Positions 9,404 to 18,338 of a stretch of 64,000 nt of DNA are shown one piece after another. The DNA lies in assembly GCA_004195045.1 (NCBI GenBank), contig SGBC01000001.1:682001-746000 (forward strand), in the 5' to 3' direction. Positions within the stretch are counted from its first letter, which is position 1. Each line of letters starts with the position of its first letter. Under the pieces are notes generated by a model, which saw only the letters and a list, made by a program, of their open reading frames with translations, did not search any database and was not told the DNA's origin. Made by a program: the position numbers and the translations under genes. This DNA is from Candidatus Acididesulfobacter guangdongensis. Its GTDB lineage: Bacteria; SZUA-79; Acidulodesulfobacterales; Acidulodesulfobacteraceae.

Positions 9404-11596
9404 TTGTATGAACTTAAACCGGCAGCATCAACAATTATGAAATATATGTTTTTTTCAGGAAAAGGCGGGACAGGCAAAACGACGATTTCATCGGCTACGG
9501 CTCTAAACTTTGCATTAAACGGCAAAAAAACTTTAATAGTTTCTACAGACCCTGCATCTAATCTTTCCGATATATTTGAACAAAATCTCAAAGAAGAAGA
9601 AACGAAAATAATTGGCACGGACAACTTATATGCTTCTGAGATTAATGCGGCAGACTCTTTAGAAAGATATAAAGCTAAAGTGCTGGGCGATTCAATTAAA
9701 GATTTGGATAACGATGTTGTTTCCATGATAGAAGAAGAATTTAAATCACCCTGCACCGAGGAAATTGCCGGTTTTGATGCTTTTACAGGTTTTATAGCGA
9801 GAAAAGATTTTGACGTGATAATTTTTGATACCGCTCCCACGGGTCATACGCTCAGATTAATGAGCCTTCCGTTAAAGTGGACTACTTATATCGAAGAGGT
9901 TAAGAAAGGGGAAGGAAGGACATGCATGGGGCCGGTTACAAATCTTGAAGGTTCCATTGAAGTATATAACGAAGCGTTAAGGATATTAACGGATGAAACT
10001 TCAACCAATTTTTCATTTGTTATGCGTCCTCAAGAGCTGTCGCTTTATGAAACCCTGCGTTCTATAGAAGAAATTAAAAGCGTCGGCATCAAAAATATTG
10101 AAATTTTAATTAATCAGGTTTTACCCGATAAGCTTGCTAAATTTAATACATTTGAAGAGCAGTATAAACTTAATGAAAAAATAATTGGACAGGCGAAAGA
10201 AACCGGCTATAAAATAAAAAAATATTATTTGATTCCTGAAGAGATAAAGGGTCTGGATTCTTTAAAAAAATTTATACTTATGGAAGATAAAAATTATGCA
10301 GAAAAATATTTTGCACAATTTTTTGACGGCGACGAAAATATCGGCTACGCGGTAGAACGCGATAATAGATACAGCAATAACAATGCAGGTACGGCAGACA
10401 GAGTCACTATAAATAAAGATAATAATATAAACATGAACGTAAATAAAGATGCAGATATAAGCAGCAATACAGATATCAAAATAGGCATCAAAGAAAATAA
10501 TTCAAATATTATTGCAAAAATTATTGATAAAACAAAGGACAGCATTGCTAAGAATGAAAAAAACGGCGAAAACACCGAAAATAATGGAAATAATGGAAAT
10601 AATGGAAACAGCGTATCGGCTAATGCAACAAAATTTATTTTTTTTATAGGAAAAGGCGGGACGGGGAAATCTACTATTTCTCTTTTAACAGGTTTATATT
10701 TATCTAAGTATAAAAACAAAAAAACATTAGTCGTTTCGGTCGACCCTGCAAGCCATATCGGCAAAATAATGGGTGTTGAATCAGTAGGTCAGAAACCTGT
10801 CCAGACTGAAAACAAAAATTTATTTCTTTCGGTAATATCGCCGGATGCGGCTTTGAGCGATTATAAAACAGATACAATGCAATTTTTCAGGAAAGTTTCA
10901 AACAACGCCGATTCCCTTAAAGTTTTGGAAGAAGAGCTTAATTCGCCATGTACCCTTGAAATAGCCTATTTTAAAAAGTTTTATAATTATTTTAAATTAG
11001 GGTACGAAAAAAATAATCTAAACGGGAATGCTAATAATTCCGGTATAAACATCAATGCCGGCGGCAATTTAAATCTAAATATAGAAATAGATAATGATAT
11101 TCAAAATAATATCTATGAAAATAATACATATGATAGATTAAAAGATAAATTTGATTATATCATTTTTGACACCGCTCCCACTGGACATGCTTTGAGGCTC
11201 TTATTTTTAGCTTTTGAATATCAGAAAGAAAATAAGAATAATAACAGCGTCAGAGATGAAGAGCTTGAATTTTTAATTAATACTATAACTGACAAAGACA
11301 AAACATATTTTTCTTTAGCACTGTACCCAGAATTTACTCCGGTTGAAGAAGCGTACAGGGCTTATAAAGATTTGAAAGAAGCCGGTATAGAAGTATCATT
11401 TTTAAGTATTAATTATCTCTTGAACGCCAAACTTAAATCAATAAAATTTTTTAAGGATAAAATTAATCAGGAATCAAAATATTTAAATGTTATTAAAGAA
11501 AAGTTTAATCTGCCATCTTTATATTTTGAGCAGTATCCGTATGAAATAAATTATAGTAATATAGAAAAATTTTTAAAAAATTCATTTGAATTATAA
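9404..11596 (+). CDS. arsA: ArsA arsenite-activated ATPase (two-domain)
   Basis: A tandem P-loop ATPase that normally energises the ArsB permease. Half A1: GKGGTGKTT, STDPASNL and DTAPTGHT; half A2: GKGGTGKST, SVDPASHIG and DTAPTGHA. The three As(III) cysteines are conserved (C117, C174 and C516 counting from the TTG). The linker (about 315-405) and a second insert inside A2 (about 545-580) are Asn-rich low complexity, making it 730 aa against 583 for E. coli ArsA. The start is uncertain: TTG at 9404 or ATG at 9437; neither has a close ribosome-binding site, while a perfect AGGAGG (9359-9364) sits about 40 nt too far upstream, as if the start region had been altered. Confidence 0.93.
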   Translation: MYELKPAASTIMKYMFFSGKGGTGKTTISSATALNFALNGKKTLIVSTDPASNLSDIFEQNLKEEETKIIGTDNLYASEINAADSLERYKAKVLGDSIKDLDNDVVSMIEEEFKSPCTEEIAGFDAFTGFIARKDFDVIIFDTAPTGHTLRLMSLPLKWTTYIEEVKKGEGRTCMGPVTNLEGSIEVYNEALRILTDETSTNFSFVMRPQELSLYETLRSIEEIKSVGIKNIEILINQVLPDKLAKFNTFEEQYKLNEKIIGQAKETGYKIKKYYLIPEEIKGLDSLKKFILMEDKNYAEKYFAQFFDGDENIGYAVERDNRYSNNNAGTADRVTINKDNNINMNVNKDADISSNTDIKIGIKENNSNIIAKIIDKTKDSIAKNEKNGENTENNGNNGNNGNSVSANATKFIFFIGKGGTGKSTISLLTGLYLSKYKNKKTLVVSVDPASHIGKIMGVESVGQKPVQTENKNLFLSVISPDAALSDYKTDTMQFFRKVSNNADSLKVLEEELNSPCTLEIAYFKKFYNYFKLGYEKNNLNGNANNSGININAGGNLNLNIEIDNDIQNNIYENNTYDRLKDKFDYIIFDTAPTGHALRLLFLAFEYQKENKNNNSVRDEELEFLINTITDKDKTYFSLALYPEFTPVEEAYRAYKDLKEAGIEVSFLSINYLLNAKLKSIKFFKDKINQESKYLNVIKEKFNLPSLYFEQYPYEINYSNIEKFLKNSFEL

Positions 11597-11638
11597 ACAA
11601 ATTATAAATGTTTAAATTTTTAAAAAATAGGTGAATTT

Positions 11639-12064
11639 ATGAATATTATTTTTATATGCACGGGAAATTCTGCAAGGTCTCAAATGGCGGAAGGATTTGC
11701 CAAATATTACGGCGAAAAATACAAAATAGCCGATTTAAATGTATCCAGCGCGGGCGTTAATCCGAAACCGGTTAATCCTTTTGCGATAGCCGTTATGCTT
11801 GAAAAAAATATTGATATAAGCAGACAAAAATCAAAATCTATGGAGGTTTTTGATTTGAATACCTTTGATTATGTAATAACTCTATGCGGCGATGCAAGGG
11901 ATAATTGCCCTTTAATTACTTCAGAGAATATAAAACTGCACTGGGATTTAATTGACCCTGCAGGCATAGAAGGCGATAACGACGACAGGCTGAAAGCATT
12001 CAGAGATATAAGAGATGAAATTGAGAAAAGGGTGGAGGCTTTATTAAAAAATCAAAAAAATTAG
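11639..12064 (+). CDS. arsC: thioredoxin-coupled arsenate reductase (LMW-PTP type)
   Basis: A 141-aa enzyme reducing As(V) to As(III). It has the low-molecular-weight phosphatase fold, with P-loop C7-TGNSAR-S. The redox pair C83 and C90 is spaced exactly as C82/C89 of Staphylococcus aureus ArsC, indicating thioredoxin recycling rather than glutaredoxin. The general acid lies in the DPAG loop near residue 111. Start context AAAAAATAGGTGAATTT ATG gives a moderate ribosome-binding site. It is 42 nt after arsA and ends the ars operon; no arsB or acr3 follows. Confidence 0.95.
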   Translation: MNIIFICTGNSARSQMAEGFAKYYGEKYKIADLNVSSAGVNPKPVNPFAIAVMLEKNIDISRQKSKSMEVFDLNTFDYVITLCGDARDNCPLITSENIKLHWDLIDPAGIEGDNDDRLKAFRDIRDEIEKRVEALLKNQKN

Positions 12065-12123
12065 GAGCAGATTATAAATAATATTGTGTTTAAAATTTAT
12101 TAATTCTTTATAAGCTCAAGGAT

Positions 12124-12720
12124 TTAGTATATAGTATTTGTGTCTTTTAAAACTTGTACTTTTTGAGATATAATAATTTTTGTTTTGCCGTAATTGTAGG
12201 ATAAAAGCCATAAAAACGACAGATAGCTTGCGAAAATTTCCAGTATGAGTATAAAACCGCCTGTCCAGAAAAATAAAAGTCTTGCAGCAAGATTCAAAAG
12301 CAATGAACGCCAGAACATACCCCACCACAAGCGTATAGCAATATTCCATGTCAGAGGCATATTTAAAATATTGCCGCTATGTTCTATAGAAAAATTGGAT
12401 TCACTGCCTTCATAATAAAAACTTTTTTTAAATATGCCTGCCTTAAAAAGCCATACGCCGAAAACAAATAAAGCGATAAAAAAAATTAAAAGAAGCGACG
12501 GTATTATCAGTGCAATTTTCATATCGTACGGTGTGAAGTGCCGCAGGTGATTTTTTAGCATTTTGGCAAATATAGCGCCTCTTTTTGTTCCAAGCATAAA
12601 TTCCCCTGCAATAAGTAAAATAGTGCCGATAAATACCATAAACAGCCATAATTTCCAGGTATATCTCCACCATAAATGCAGAGCAGGATAAACATATTTT
12701 TTAGTATTTTCAACATTCAT
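12124..12720 (-). CDS. multispan membrane protein with internal WW repeat
   Basis: Not assigned. The likely start is the ATG at 12720 (198 aa), since GGAGGAG lies 13 nt upstream (12734-12740); an in-frame ATG at 12792 is less likely. About five hydrophobic segments are visible. Two similar halves begin with HLWWRYTWKLWL (about residue 15) and RLWWGMFWRSLL (about 128), suggesting an internal duplication. It is convergent with arsC, with about 60 nt between the stops and no clear terminator, and divergent from the next gene. A transport or envelope role is possible, but nothing ties it to arsenic. Confidence 0.6.
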   Translation of the reverse strand: MNVENTKKYVYPALHLWWRYTWKLWLFMVFIGTILLIAGEFMLGTKRGAIFAKMLKNHLRHFTPYDMKIALIIPSLLLIFFIALFVFGVWLFKAGIFKKSFYYEGSESNFSIEHSGNILNMPLTWNIAIRLWWGMFWRSLLLNLAARLLFFWTGGFILILEIFASYLSFLWLLSYNYGKTKIIISQKVQVLKDTNTIY

Positions 12721-12843
12721 AATAAATGATAAGCTCCTCCAAGTTTTTTGTTTATTTATATTTATTGTAAATATAAAAATAAATATTGTCAAATGTACAA
12801 TAAAATTATTTGATATAATAAAATATAATAAACTTATACTACT

Positions 12844-13284
12844 ATGCTAAATTATATCGCACTCATATTTATTAATATTAATCCTTTTTTTGGCGGCAGA
12901 CTGCTTGCCGTTTCCTATATAACGTTTATGGGGCTTAACCCGCTTTTATCCGTTCTTGTTATAATAGTTTCGGATATCAGCATATGTATTACAGGTTTTT
13001 ATTTTGCGCAGTATTTAAGAAAACTTAAATTTTTTAATAAAAGACTAAGCAAGATTGACGATAAATGGGTAAGAAACGGCGCTTACGTCGGCTTTTTTGT
13101 CGGACAGTTTTTTATAGGAACTTTTTTTGTGTCTTTAATCTTAGGGTTAATAAAACATAAAGGCAATAATATAGTATTTTTTTACATACCGCTAATAATA
13201 AGTGTTATTCTATATACTATTGTCTATTATTATTTAAGCTCCGACGGCATAGACCTTATAAAACACTTTTTATATTATAGTTAA
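12844..13284 (+). CDS. small multispan membrane protein (146 aa)
   Basis: Not recognised. Four hydrophobic stretches (about 3-20, 30-55, 80-100, 113-132) are separated by a short basic loop RKLKFFNKRLSK (about 59-70). The layout recalls small-multidrug-export or DedA-type fragments, but no diagnostic motif is present. It is not ArsB or Acr3: it is too short and lacks the family cysteine. There is no Shine-Dalgarno sequence; TATAAT-like hexamers occur at 12814 and 12824, so the transcript may have a very short leader. Confidence 0.5.
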   Translation: MLNYIALIFININPFFGGRLLAVSYITFMGLNPLLSVLVIIVSDISICITGFYFAQYLRKLKFFNKRLSKIDDKWVRNGAYVGFFVGQFFIGTFFVSLILGLIKHKGNNIVFFYIPLIISVILYTIVYYYLSSDGIDLIKHFLYYS

Positions 13285-13470
13285 AATAATTCATAATTCA
13301 TATAATTCATTCTGCATAGTTTTGCTCATAATTGCAATATTATCATATATATTCTATTCTATTTAATATTATTCTATCATGGCGTATTACCGGTTTATTT
13401 AGGTGCCGGCCGCTATTTACCCCTATTTGCCCCCTAGCTATCTATTCTGTTTATTTTAATTATTACAAAC

Positions 13471-13537
13471 TGTAATAAAACCTTAACAAATATTTAACAA
13501 TTCTGTAATAAAATCTTAACATTGTGTGTGTTAATAT
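13471..13537 (+). promoter_or_regulatory. Pho-like box (five exact 11-bp repeats) and -10
   Basis: Heptamers TGTAATA (13471), CTTAACA (13482), TTTAACA (13493), TGTAATA (13504) and CTTAACA (13515) start at perfect 11-bp intervals. TAATAT (13532-13537) follows the last by 10 bp, the spacing at PhoB-activated promoters with no -35. It controls the Tat-exported phosphoesterase at 13636. This is the cleanest of the ten sites and defines the unit TNTAAYA or CTTAACA. Confidence 0.72.
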
Positions 13538-13635
13538 TAGAAATCAATGACTTTATATGTAATAAAAATAGCAATAGAAATAAAATAAAATAAAAATATA
13601 AAAGTATCAATAATTCTTATTATAAAGGAGAAGAC

Positions 13636-14820
13636 ATGAACAGGAGGGATTTTATAAAATTAAGCGCAGCAGGTCTTATGGGCAGCATGGTTGCAGGCAG
13701 TTTAAACGTTAAACAGGCAGATGCAGAAACTAATAGCGGCGGTGCATCCGACCCCTCCGTATTGAAATTTAAAAAACCTGAGCATGTAGTTTTAATAATG
13801 CAGGAAAACAGAAGTTTTGACCATTATTTCGGCATGATGGACGCAACGATAAACGGGCAGCCGAAAAGAATATTGGAGCTCGGCATAACAAACGGCATGG
13901 ACGGAAGCATTAAGCCGTATGACCTGGGCTTCCATTACATAACGCCGGAGCATGTAGATCCTAACCATTCGTGGGAAGCTCTGCATACTATATACAACAA
14001 CGGAAAAATGGACGGATATTTCCTGAACGGAATAAATCAGCCTGTAAACGATTATAAAGTAATTATGGGCTATTACGATACAAAAAAAGCTCTTACTCCT
14101 TATTATTATTACGCAAAAAATTATACGCTCTGCCAGAATTATTTTCATTCTATAATGGGACCTACCCAGCCTAACAGGCTTTATCAGATTGCAGCGCAGT
14201 CTAACGGTCATATAACAGATTTAAAACCGTCAAGGCCGTATGAATTTCCAACTATATTTAACAGACTTGAAAAGGCTAAAATTTCATGGAAAATATACGT
14301 CGAAGGATGGCCGAATCCTGCAAAATATATTCACCACTGGGTACCTGTAATATGGTTTGAAAGTTTTATAAAAGACAAAAATTTATGGAACAAGATAAGA
14401 CCTGCCGCTGAATATTTTGAAGATATAAAAAAAGGAAATCTCCCTAAATTCAGCTGGCTTGTGCCGGATTTTAAACACTCGGAACATCCGCCTGCCGATG
14501 TAAAAACCGGTATGCTTTATTCAGTAAAAAGAATCGAAGCATTAAGAAAAAGTCCTCTTTTTTCAAAATCTGCAATATTTCTAAACTGGGATGAGTGCGG
14601 AGGATTTTACGACCATGTAGTGCCTCCTGTCGTTGATTATTACGGTCTTGGAATGAGAGTAGGATGTATAGTTATTTCACCGTTTGCAAAAAAAGGATAT
14701 ATTTCTAATGTAAGGCATGAACATGCTTCAGTGCTTAAATATGTTGAAAATCTTTGGGGTATCGACCCGCTTACAGACAGGGATAAATATGCAAACGGTT
14801 TTGAAGATGTGTTTGTTTAA
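13636..14820 (+). CDS. Tat-exported phosphoesterase (phospholipase C / acid phosphatase AcpA family)
   Basis: A 394-aa secreted enzyme of the Phosphoesterase family (PF04185: bacterial phospholipase C and AcpA acid phosphatase). The N-terminus [12 protein letters not shown] is a twin-arginine signal followed by a hydrophobic stretch, with cleavage likely near QADA (about 30). Active-site motifs: [12 protein letters not shown] near 55-66, [10 protein letters not shown] near 110, [12 protein letters not shown] near 170, and [12 protein letters not shown] near 317-328. GGAG precedes the ATG. Directly behind a five-unit Pho-like box and upstream of exbB-exbD-tonB, it likely frees phosphate from organic esters in the periplasm or outside. 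Lipase versus phosphomonoesterase cannot be decided here. Confidence 0.88.
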   Translation: MNRRDFIKLSAAGLMGSMVAGSLNVKQADAETNSGGASDPSVLKFKKPEHVVLIMQENRSFDHYFGMMDATINGQPKRILELGITNGMDGSIKPYDLGFHYITPEHVDPNHSWEALHTIYNNGKMDGYFLNGINQPVNDYKVIMGYYDTKKALTPYYYYAKNYTLCQNYFHSIMGPTQPNRLYQIAAQSNGHITDLKPSRPYEFPTIFNRLEKAKISWKIYVEGWPNPAKYIHHWVPVIWFESFIKDKNLWNKIRPAAEYFEDIKKGNLPKFSWLVPDFKHSEHPPADVKTGMLYSVKRIEALRKSPLFSKSAIFLNWDECGGFYDHVVPPVVDYYGLGMRVGCIVISPFAKKGYISNVRHEHASVLKYVENLWGIDPLTDRDKYANGFEDVFV

Positions 14821-14851
14821 TGAAGTTTAATAAAAATAAAATATTTTGTTA

Positions 14852-14906
14852 TGTTACAAAAATTTAACGTAAACGTAATAATATTGCAACAATAACTTAG
14901 TATAAT
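14852..14906 (+). promoter_or_regulatory. Pho-like box (four repeats) and TATAAT
   Basis: Heptamers TGTTACA (14852), TTTAACG (14863), CGTAATA (14874) and TGCAACA (14885) sit at exact 11-bp steps. A consensus TATAAT (14901-14906) follows 9 bp later. It precedes the exbB-exbD-tonB operon, so the energy supply for the receptors appears to be under the same control as the phosphatase. Confidence 0.7.
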
Positions 14907-15035
14907 AGATTTAATTTAATTTAATTTGAACAAATATAAGAACTGAATTTAAAATTGAATAGAAAATTTAAAAATATGTGATATTGCAAGTACTGATAAT
15001 TAACTTTTATTTTATTTAAAATAAGGAGGAAAGTA

Positions 15036-15776
15036 ATGAATTTATCTTATATAGTTCACATTGCTTCAGTGTCAGGCGGTGTGCTCTATCTGATCATGAT
15101 AGTGCTTCTTGTGGCTCTGACCGTAATTATTGAACGCACATTGTATCTAAATAAATTAATTAACAAGGGGCGTGAGATTACTTCAAAAGTATCTGAGCTT
15201 AAAGTGGTTGACGATAAAATTCTGTCTGAAATAGTGCAATCTTCCGACAACGTGCCGCAAGCTAAGGTGTTAAATGTTGCATTAAATTTTCCGGAAGTAA
15301 GGAGCCACGATCATTTAGACAGATTGCTTGAAGAAGAAATAATGTGGCAGTCTCCGGCAATTGACAAAAGACTCTGGATTTTAGATTCTATAGTTACATT
15401 AGCTCCGCTTTTAGGTCTTTTAGGTACAATTGTAGGTATGTTTACGGCATTTTCAGTTTTGGGAGCTCCCGGCAGTGCTCCGCTTAAAGTCACTGGCGGT
15501 GTTGCAGAGGCTTTAGTTACGACCGGAGCCGGTCTATTTGTAGCCATTATCGGTCTGGTATTTTATAACGGTTTGAATAACTGGGTAAGATTAATTGTTC
15601 ATCAAATGGAGACACTTAAAATAATGTTAGTAAACCGTTTAGAAAGACCATGCTCAAAAGAAGATAAAGTATCCGGCCCTGAGTTGAATCACCAGAGAAT
15701 AGCCGAGAAAGGCAAAAATATAAATTCAATAGTTAAAAATCCATTTACAGCTAATGAGGAGGTTATAAATGGGTAA
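15036..15776 (+). CDS. exbB: ExbB/TolQ-type proton-channel subunit
   Basis: A 246-aa inner-membrane motor subunit that uses the proton gradient to energise TonB. Three membrane spans are visible, about 13-34, 119-143 and 155-179, with the family APLLGLLGTIVGM and the GAGLFVAI turn typical of MotA/TolQ/ExbB. A large cytoplasmic loop of about 80 residues lies after TM1. AAGGAGG precedes the ATG. Its last 8 nt overlap exbD, implying translational coupling. Placed beside TonB and several TBDRs, it is more likely ExbB than TolQ. Confidence 0.92.
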   Translation: MNLSYIVHIASVSGGVLYLIMIVLLVALTVIIERTLYLNKLINKGREITSKVSELKVVDDKILSEIVQSSDNVPQAKVLNVALNFPEVRSHDHLDRLLEEEIMWQSPAIDKRLWILDSIVTLAPLLGLLGTIVGMFTAFSVLGAPGSAPLKVTGGVAEALVTTGAGLFVAIIGLVFYNGLNNWVRLIVHQMETLKIMLVNRLERPCSKEDKVSGPELNHQRIAEKGKNINSIVKNPFTANEEVING

Positions 15777-16173
15777 TTACAGCTATTTGGGAAATGAAAA
15801 TAAAAAAGCAAAGATTGTAATCATTCCAATGATAGATATCATGTTGTTTTTAGTAGTTTTTTTTGCGCTTATTATGTTGAGGATGATACCTTCTTCAGGT
15901 ATTGCTTCGCAGATTCCTCACGCAAGTGCCGTGCAAGAAATGCCGCATCCAAAAGTGCTTATTTCTCTTTTTAAAAACGGCACTATAAAGGTTAAAGGAA
16001 AGGTTTTAACATTAAATGAACTTACGTCTTTACTTAGAAGTCATAATCCGAAAAAAACGATAGTGACTATTGCAGGTTCCAAAAAAGTATCCCTGCAGCA
16101 CCTTGTTTCGGTAATGAGTGCTTGCAAGAAAGCAGGCGTAAGCAAAATAGGCATTGCTGCTGCGAGGTCTTAA
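15769..16173 (+). CDS. exbD: ExbD/TolR-type motor subunit
   Basis: A 134-aa partner of ExbB. A single N-terminal span (about 18-40) carries the essential Asp in PMIDIMLFLVVFF (D23), the proton-binding residue of the family. A periplasmic domain with the conserved VxIxGsKkVslqhlV pattern follows. GAGGAGG for this gene lies inside the end of exbB. The stop is immediately followed by the tonB ATG, so the three genes form one compact operon. Confidence 0.92.
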   Translation: MGNYSYLGNENKKAKIVIIPMIDIMLFLVVFFALIMLRMIPSSGIASQIPHASAVQEMPHPKVLISLFKNGTIKVKGKVLTLNELTSLLRSHNPKKTIVTIAGSKKVSLQHLVSVMSACKKAGVSKIGIAAARS

Positions 16174-16911
16174 ATGGAAGATTATATTAATAATTCATCT
16201 TTTAATAACAGCAATAATAATAACGACTACAGGGAAATTCCCTTTGGTTATGCAATATTATTAGGCGCTGTTTTTGAGCTTGTGCTGGTTGTGGCTGCAA
16301 TATTAATATTGTCTCATATGCCCAAATATGTGCCGATACCACAAAAGCCAATGATGATATCTCTTGCGGCTATTCCAACGCCGCCAAAGCCTATACCTGT
16401 AGTTAAACCTAAACCAAAGCCTACGCCGCCAAAGCCGAGACCTGTTGTTAAACCTAAACCTACGCCTATACCTCATCCTAAACCGAGGGTAGTAAGACAT
16501 ACAGCTCAAAAAGTATTTAAAGCCGTTCATGTGAAAAACGTTCCGCCGTCGCCTGCAGTGCATGAAATAGTACCACCGTCACCGAGGCCAATGCCGGTTG
16601 TCGAACATGGTCCTATTAATCCGTCGCTTATAGCGATGCTTACGGGAGAGATAAGACAAAAAATTAAGTCCTCTCTTGTATATCCGTCAGCAGCTAAAGC
16701 TATGCGTATGCAGGGCAGGGTTAAGGTTCTTTTTACATACTATAACGGGACAATAAGCAAGATAAAGATTATTCGCTCCTCTCAATTTTCTTTATTAAAC
16801 AGCGGCGCTATTAAAACACTTGAATTAGCAAATTATCCTATGCCGCCTAAAAAGCTCAGAAACAGAATATTGCAGTTCAGTATATGGATAAGATTTAAAT
16901 TACACAGGTAA
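16174..16911 (+). CDS. tonB: TonB energy-transducing protein
   Basis: A 245-aa protein that transmits motor force to outer-membrane receptors. An Asn/Ser-rich cytoplasmic tail (about 1-20) precedes the membrane span (about 26-46). Then comes a long Pro/Lys-rich periplasmic arm (about 50-135, KPKP-type repeats). The C-terminal TonB fold (about 155-245) includes YPSAAKAMRMQGRVKVLF and the final SIWIRFKL strand. It begins directly at the exbD stop. Four complete TBDRs lie within 25 kb, its likely clients. Confidence 0.92.
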   Translation: MEDYINNSSFNNSNNNNDYREIPFGYAILLGAVFELVLVVAAILILSHMPKYVPIPQKPMMISLAAIPTPPKPIPVVKPKPKPTPPKPRPVVKPKPTPIPHPKPRVVRHTAQKVFKAVHVKNVPPSPAVHEIVPPSPRPMPVVEHGPINPSLIAMLTGEIRQKIKSSLVYPSAAKAMRMQGRVKVLFTYYNGTISKIKIIRSSQFSLLNSGAIKTLELANYPMPPKKLRNRILQFSIWIRFKLHR

Positions 16912-16915
16912 CATT

Positions 16916-17317
16916 ATGAAATTAAAAAGACTTAACAAGAAAATAATTATCGTATTTTCAGCAATATTATTGTTTAGCTTTATTTTTAGCGGCTGCGCGT
17001 ATTATGTTAAACCTACGCCTCCGCCTCTGGCTATATCTGAAATAATCAAGTTATGCAAGGAGCGGGTGCCGAATAGGACGATAATAAAAAAAATCAGGGA
17101 ATCGCATGAAGTATTTTATCTGACGGCAAGAGAAATAATTAAACTTCATAAAGACGGGATAACAGCGATAGTACTTGACTATATGCTCAGAACAGGCATA
17201 CGTAAAAAACAGCATCGGGCACTACAAAGAGGTTATCAGTTAAGACCGCATTACTGGATGTGGTATAACTGGCAATGGGCGCCTTACGCTCCATACCCTT
17301 ATTTTTATACGTATTAA
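16916..17317 (+). CDS. putative outer-membrane lipoprotein, unknown
   Basis: A 133-aa protein with a basic start, hydrophobic stretch and lipobox FSGC, putting the lipidated Cys near residue 27. The mature part has a Pro patch (PTPPPP-like), a helical middle with two similar ITARE/IIKLHKDG-type segments, and a Tyr/Trp/Pro-rich C-terminus (YNWQWAPYAPYP). No family recognised. It starts 4 nt after the tonB stop, so it is probably co-transcribed and may assist the TonB system. Confidence 0.65.
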   Translation: MKLKRLNKKIIIVFSAILLFSFIFSGCAYYVKPTPPPLAISEIIKLCKERVPNRTIIKKIRESHEVFYLTAREIIKLHKDGITAIVLDYMLRTGIRKKQHRALQRGYQLRPHYWMWYNWQWAPYAPYPYFYTY

Positions 17318-17427
17318 AATTAAGCAATCAAAGAATAAAACAATTATAAAATTAAATTAAAATAATAAAATATCGATTAGAAAAATATTAACGGTACTTA
17401 CTACAAGTAGTATATCAGGAGGGCAAT

Positions 17428-18183
17428 GTGCAAAAATCGTATTTAAATTTAGTTTCATCATTATGCTATGCCGTATTTTCTATGGTTGCGGTTTTAGGAT
17501 TTTCAATAATTTTATTTCAAACCCCTGCTTATGCAATTTCAAAATGGCAGCTAAATTATAATAAAGCGGTTGTATTTTTAAAGAAAAAAAAATACAACTC
17601 AGCTCTAAAATTTGCAAAAATATCTCTTAAAGAAAATAAAAATCCTTATACGTTTCAATTGAACGGCAATATACTTCAATTTTTAAAAAAGTATCAAAAA
17701 AGCAATTATTACTTTAAAAAATCACTTGCCTTAATTATAACCAAAGTAAATAAAAAAGGCAGCAATAATAAAAAGACAGAAAATTTTATAAAAATTATAA
17801 AAAATAATATTGGAATAAATTACCTTTTGGCAGGAAACAGGCAATTAAAAAAGAAAAACATTAAAGATGCGATTAAGAATTATAAAAAAGGTTTAACATT
17901 TGCCAATAAAAGGCATCTAAAAGATGATTTAATGATTAACGCCGCTATCAGCTATGAGAATATTAATAAATTCAAGCCGGCAATTTATTATTCAAAAAAA
18001 GTCGTAGCAAATAGTCCTAAAAATGCGTTCGGCTATTTTGTCAAAGGCAGAGCGGAGTATGGACTGAATGAACTTAATCCGTCTATTGCAGACCTTAAAA
18101 CCGCCGTTAAACTTTCGCCATCCGACAAATTGTTTAAAAGCGCGCTTAGATTAGTTGAAAAAAAGAAAAATGCAAAAAAATGA
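17428..18183 (+). CDS. secreted TPR-repeat protein
   Basis: A 251-aa protein starting at GTG with a perfect AGGAGG (17417-17422) upstream. A signal peptide (hydrophobic about 10-36, cleavage near AYA) is followed by tetratricopeptide repeats. Recognisable TPR helices include YNKAVVFLKKKKYNSALKFA (about 42-61), a pair near 140-165 and NAFGYFVKGRAEYGLNE near 207-223. It is very Lys-rich. TPR proteins are scaffolds; position after the TonB operon and before a TBDR suggests an accessory role in receptor assembly or uptake, which is inference. Confidence 0.72.
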   Translation: MQKSYLNLVSSLCYAVFSMVAVLGFSIILFQTPAYAISKWQLNYNKAVVFLKKKKYNSALKFAKISLKENKNPYTFQLNGNILQFLKKYQKSNYYFKKSLALIITKVNKKGSNNKKTENFIKIIKNNIGINYLLAGNRQLKKKNIKDAIKNYKKGLTFANKRHLKDDLMINAAISYENINKFKPAIYYSKKVVANSPKNAFGYFVKGRAEYGLNELNPSIADLKTAVKLSPSDKLFKSALRLVEKKKNAKK

Positions 18184-18214
18184 TGAATAAGAAACTTTCC
18201 GCAAGAATTTATTT

Positions 18215-18289
18215 TGTTACAAAAATATTACATTATTGTAACAAAATTTAACAATTCTGTAATAAATATGCAACATAAGGTTTTAATTT
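18215..18289 (+). promoter_or_regulatory. Pho-like box (six repeats) before TBDR-1
   Basis: Heptamers TGTTACA (18215), TATTACA (18226), TGTAACA (18237), TTTAACA (18247), TGTAATA (18258) and TGCAACA (18269) step by 11, 11, 10, 11 and 11 bp. A weak -10-like TAATTT (18284-18289) follows. The site lies 50 nt upstream of the TBDR-1 start codon. Confidence 0.68.
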
Positions 18290-18338
18290 TATTTCTTAAA
18301 TATAATCATCATAAGTAAAAATGGAGGAAAAAGAAAAA

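Noticed and set aside
12844-13284. 146-aa membrane protein as the missing arsenite permease
   Set aside because: Too short, only about four spans, no Acr3 or ArsB motif or conserved cysteine.
13471-13537. Box arrays as Fur sites, since they precede TonB receptors
   Set aside because: No GATAATGATAATC-type hexamer triplets; the units are direct repeats with an 11-bp pitch and a fixed distance to the -10, which fits OmpR-family sites.
16303-16563. Arg/Trp-rich minus-strand frame opposite tonB
   Set aside because: Product of the Pro/Lys-rich codons read backwards; no start signal.
18321-18338. ATG at 18321 as the TBDR-1 start
   Set aside because: The GGAGG directly after it serves the ATG at 18339, and no ribosome-binding site precedes 18321.
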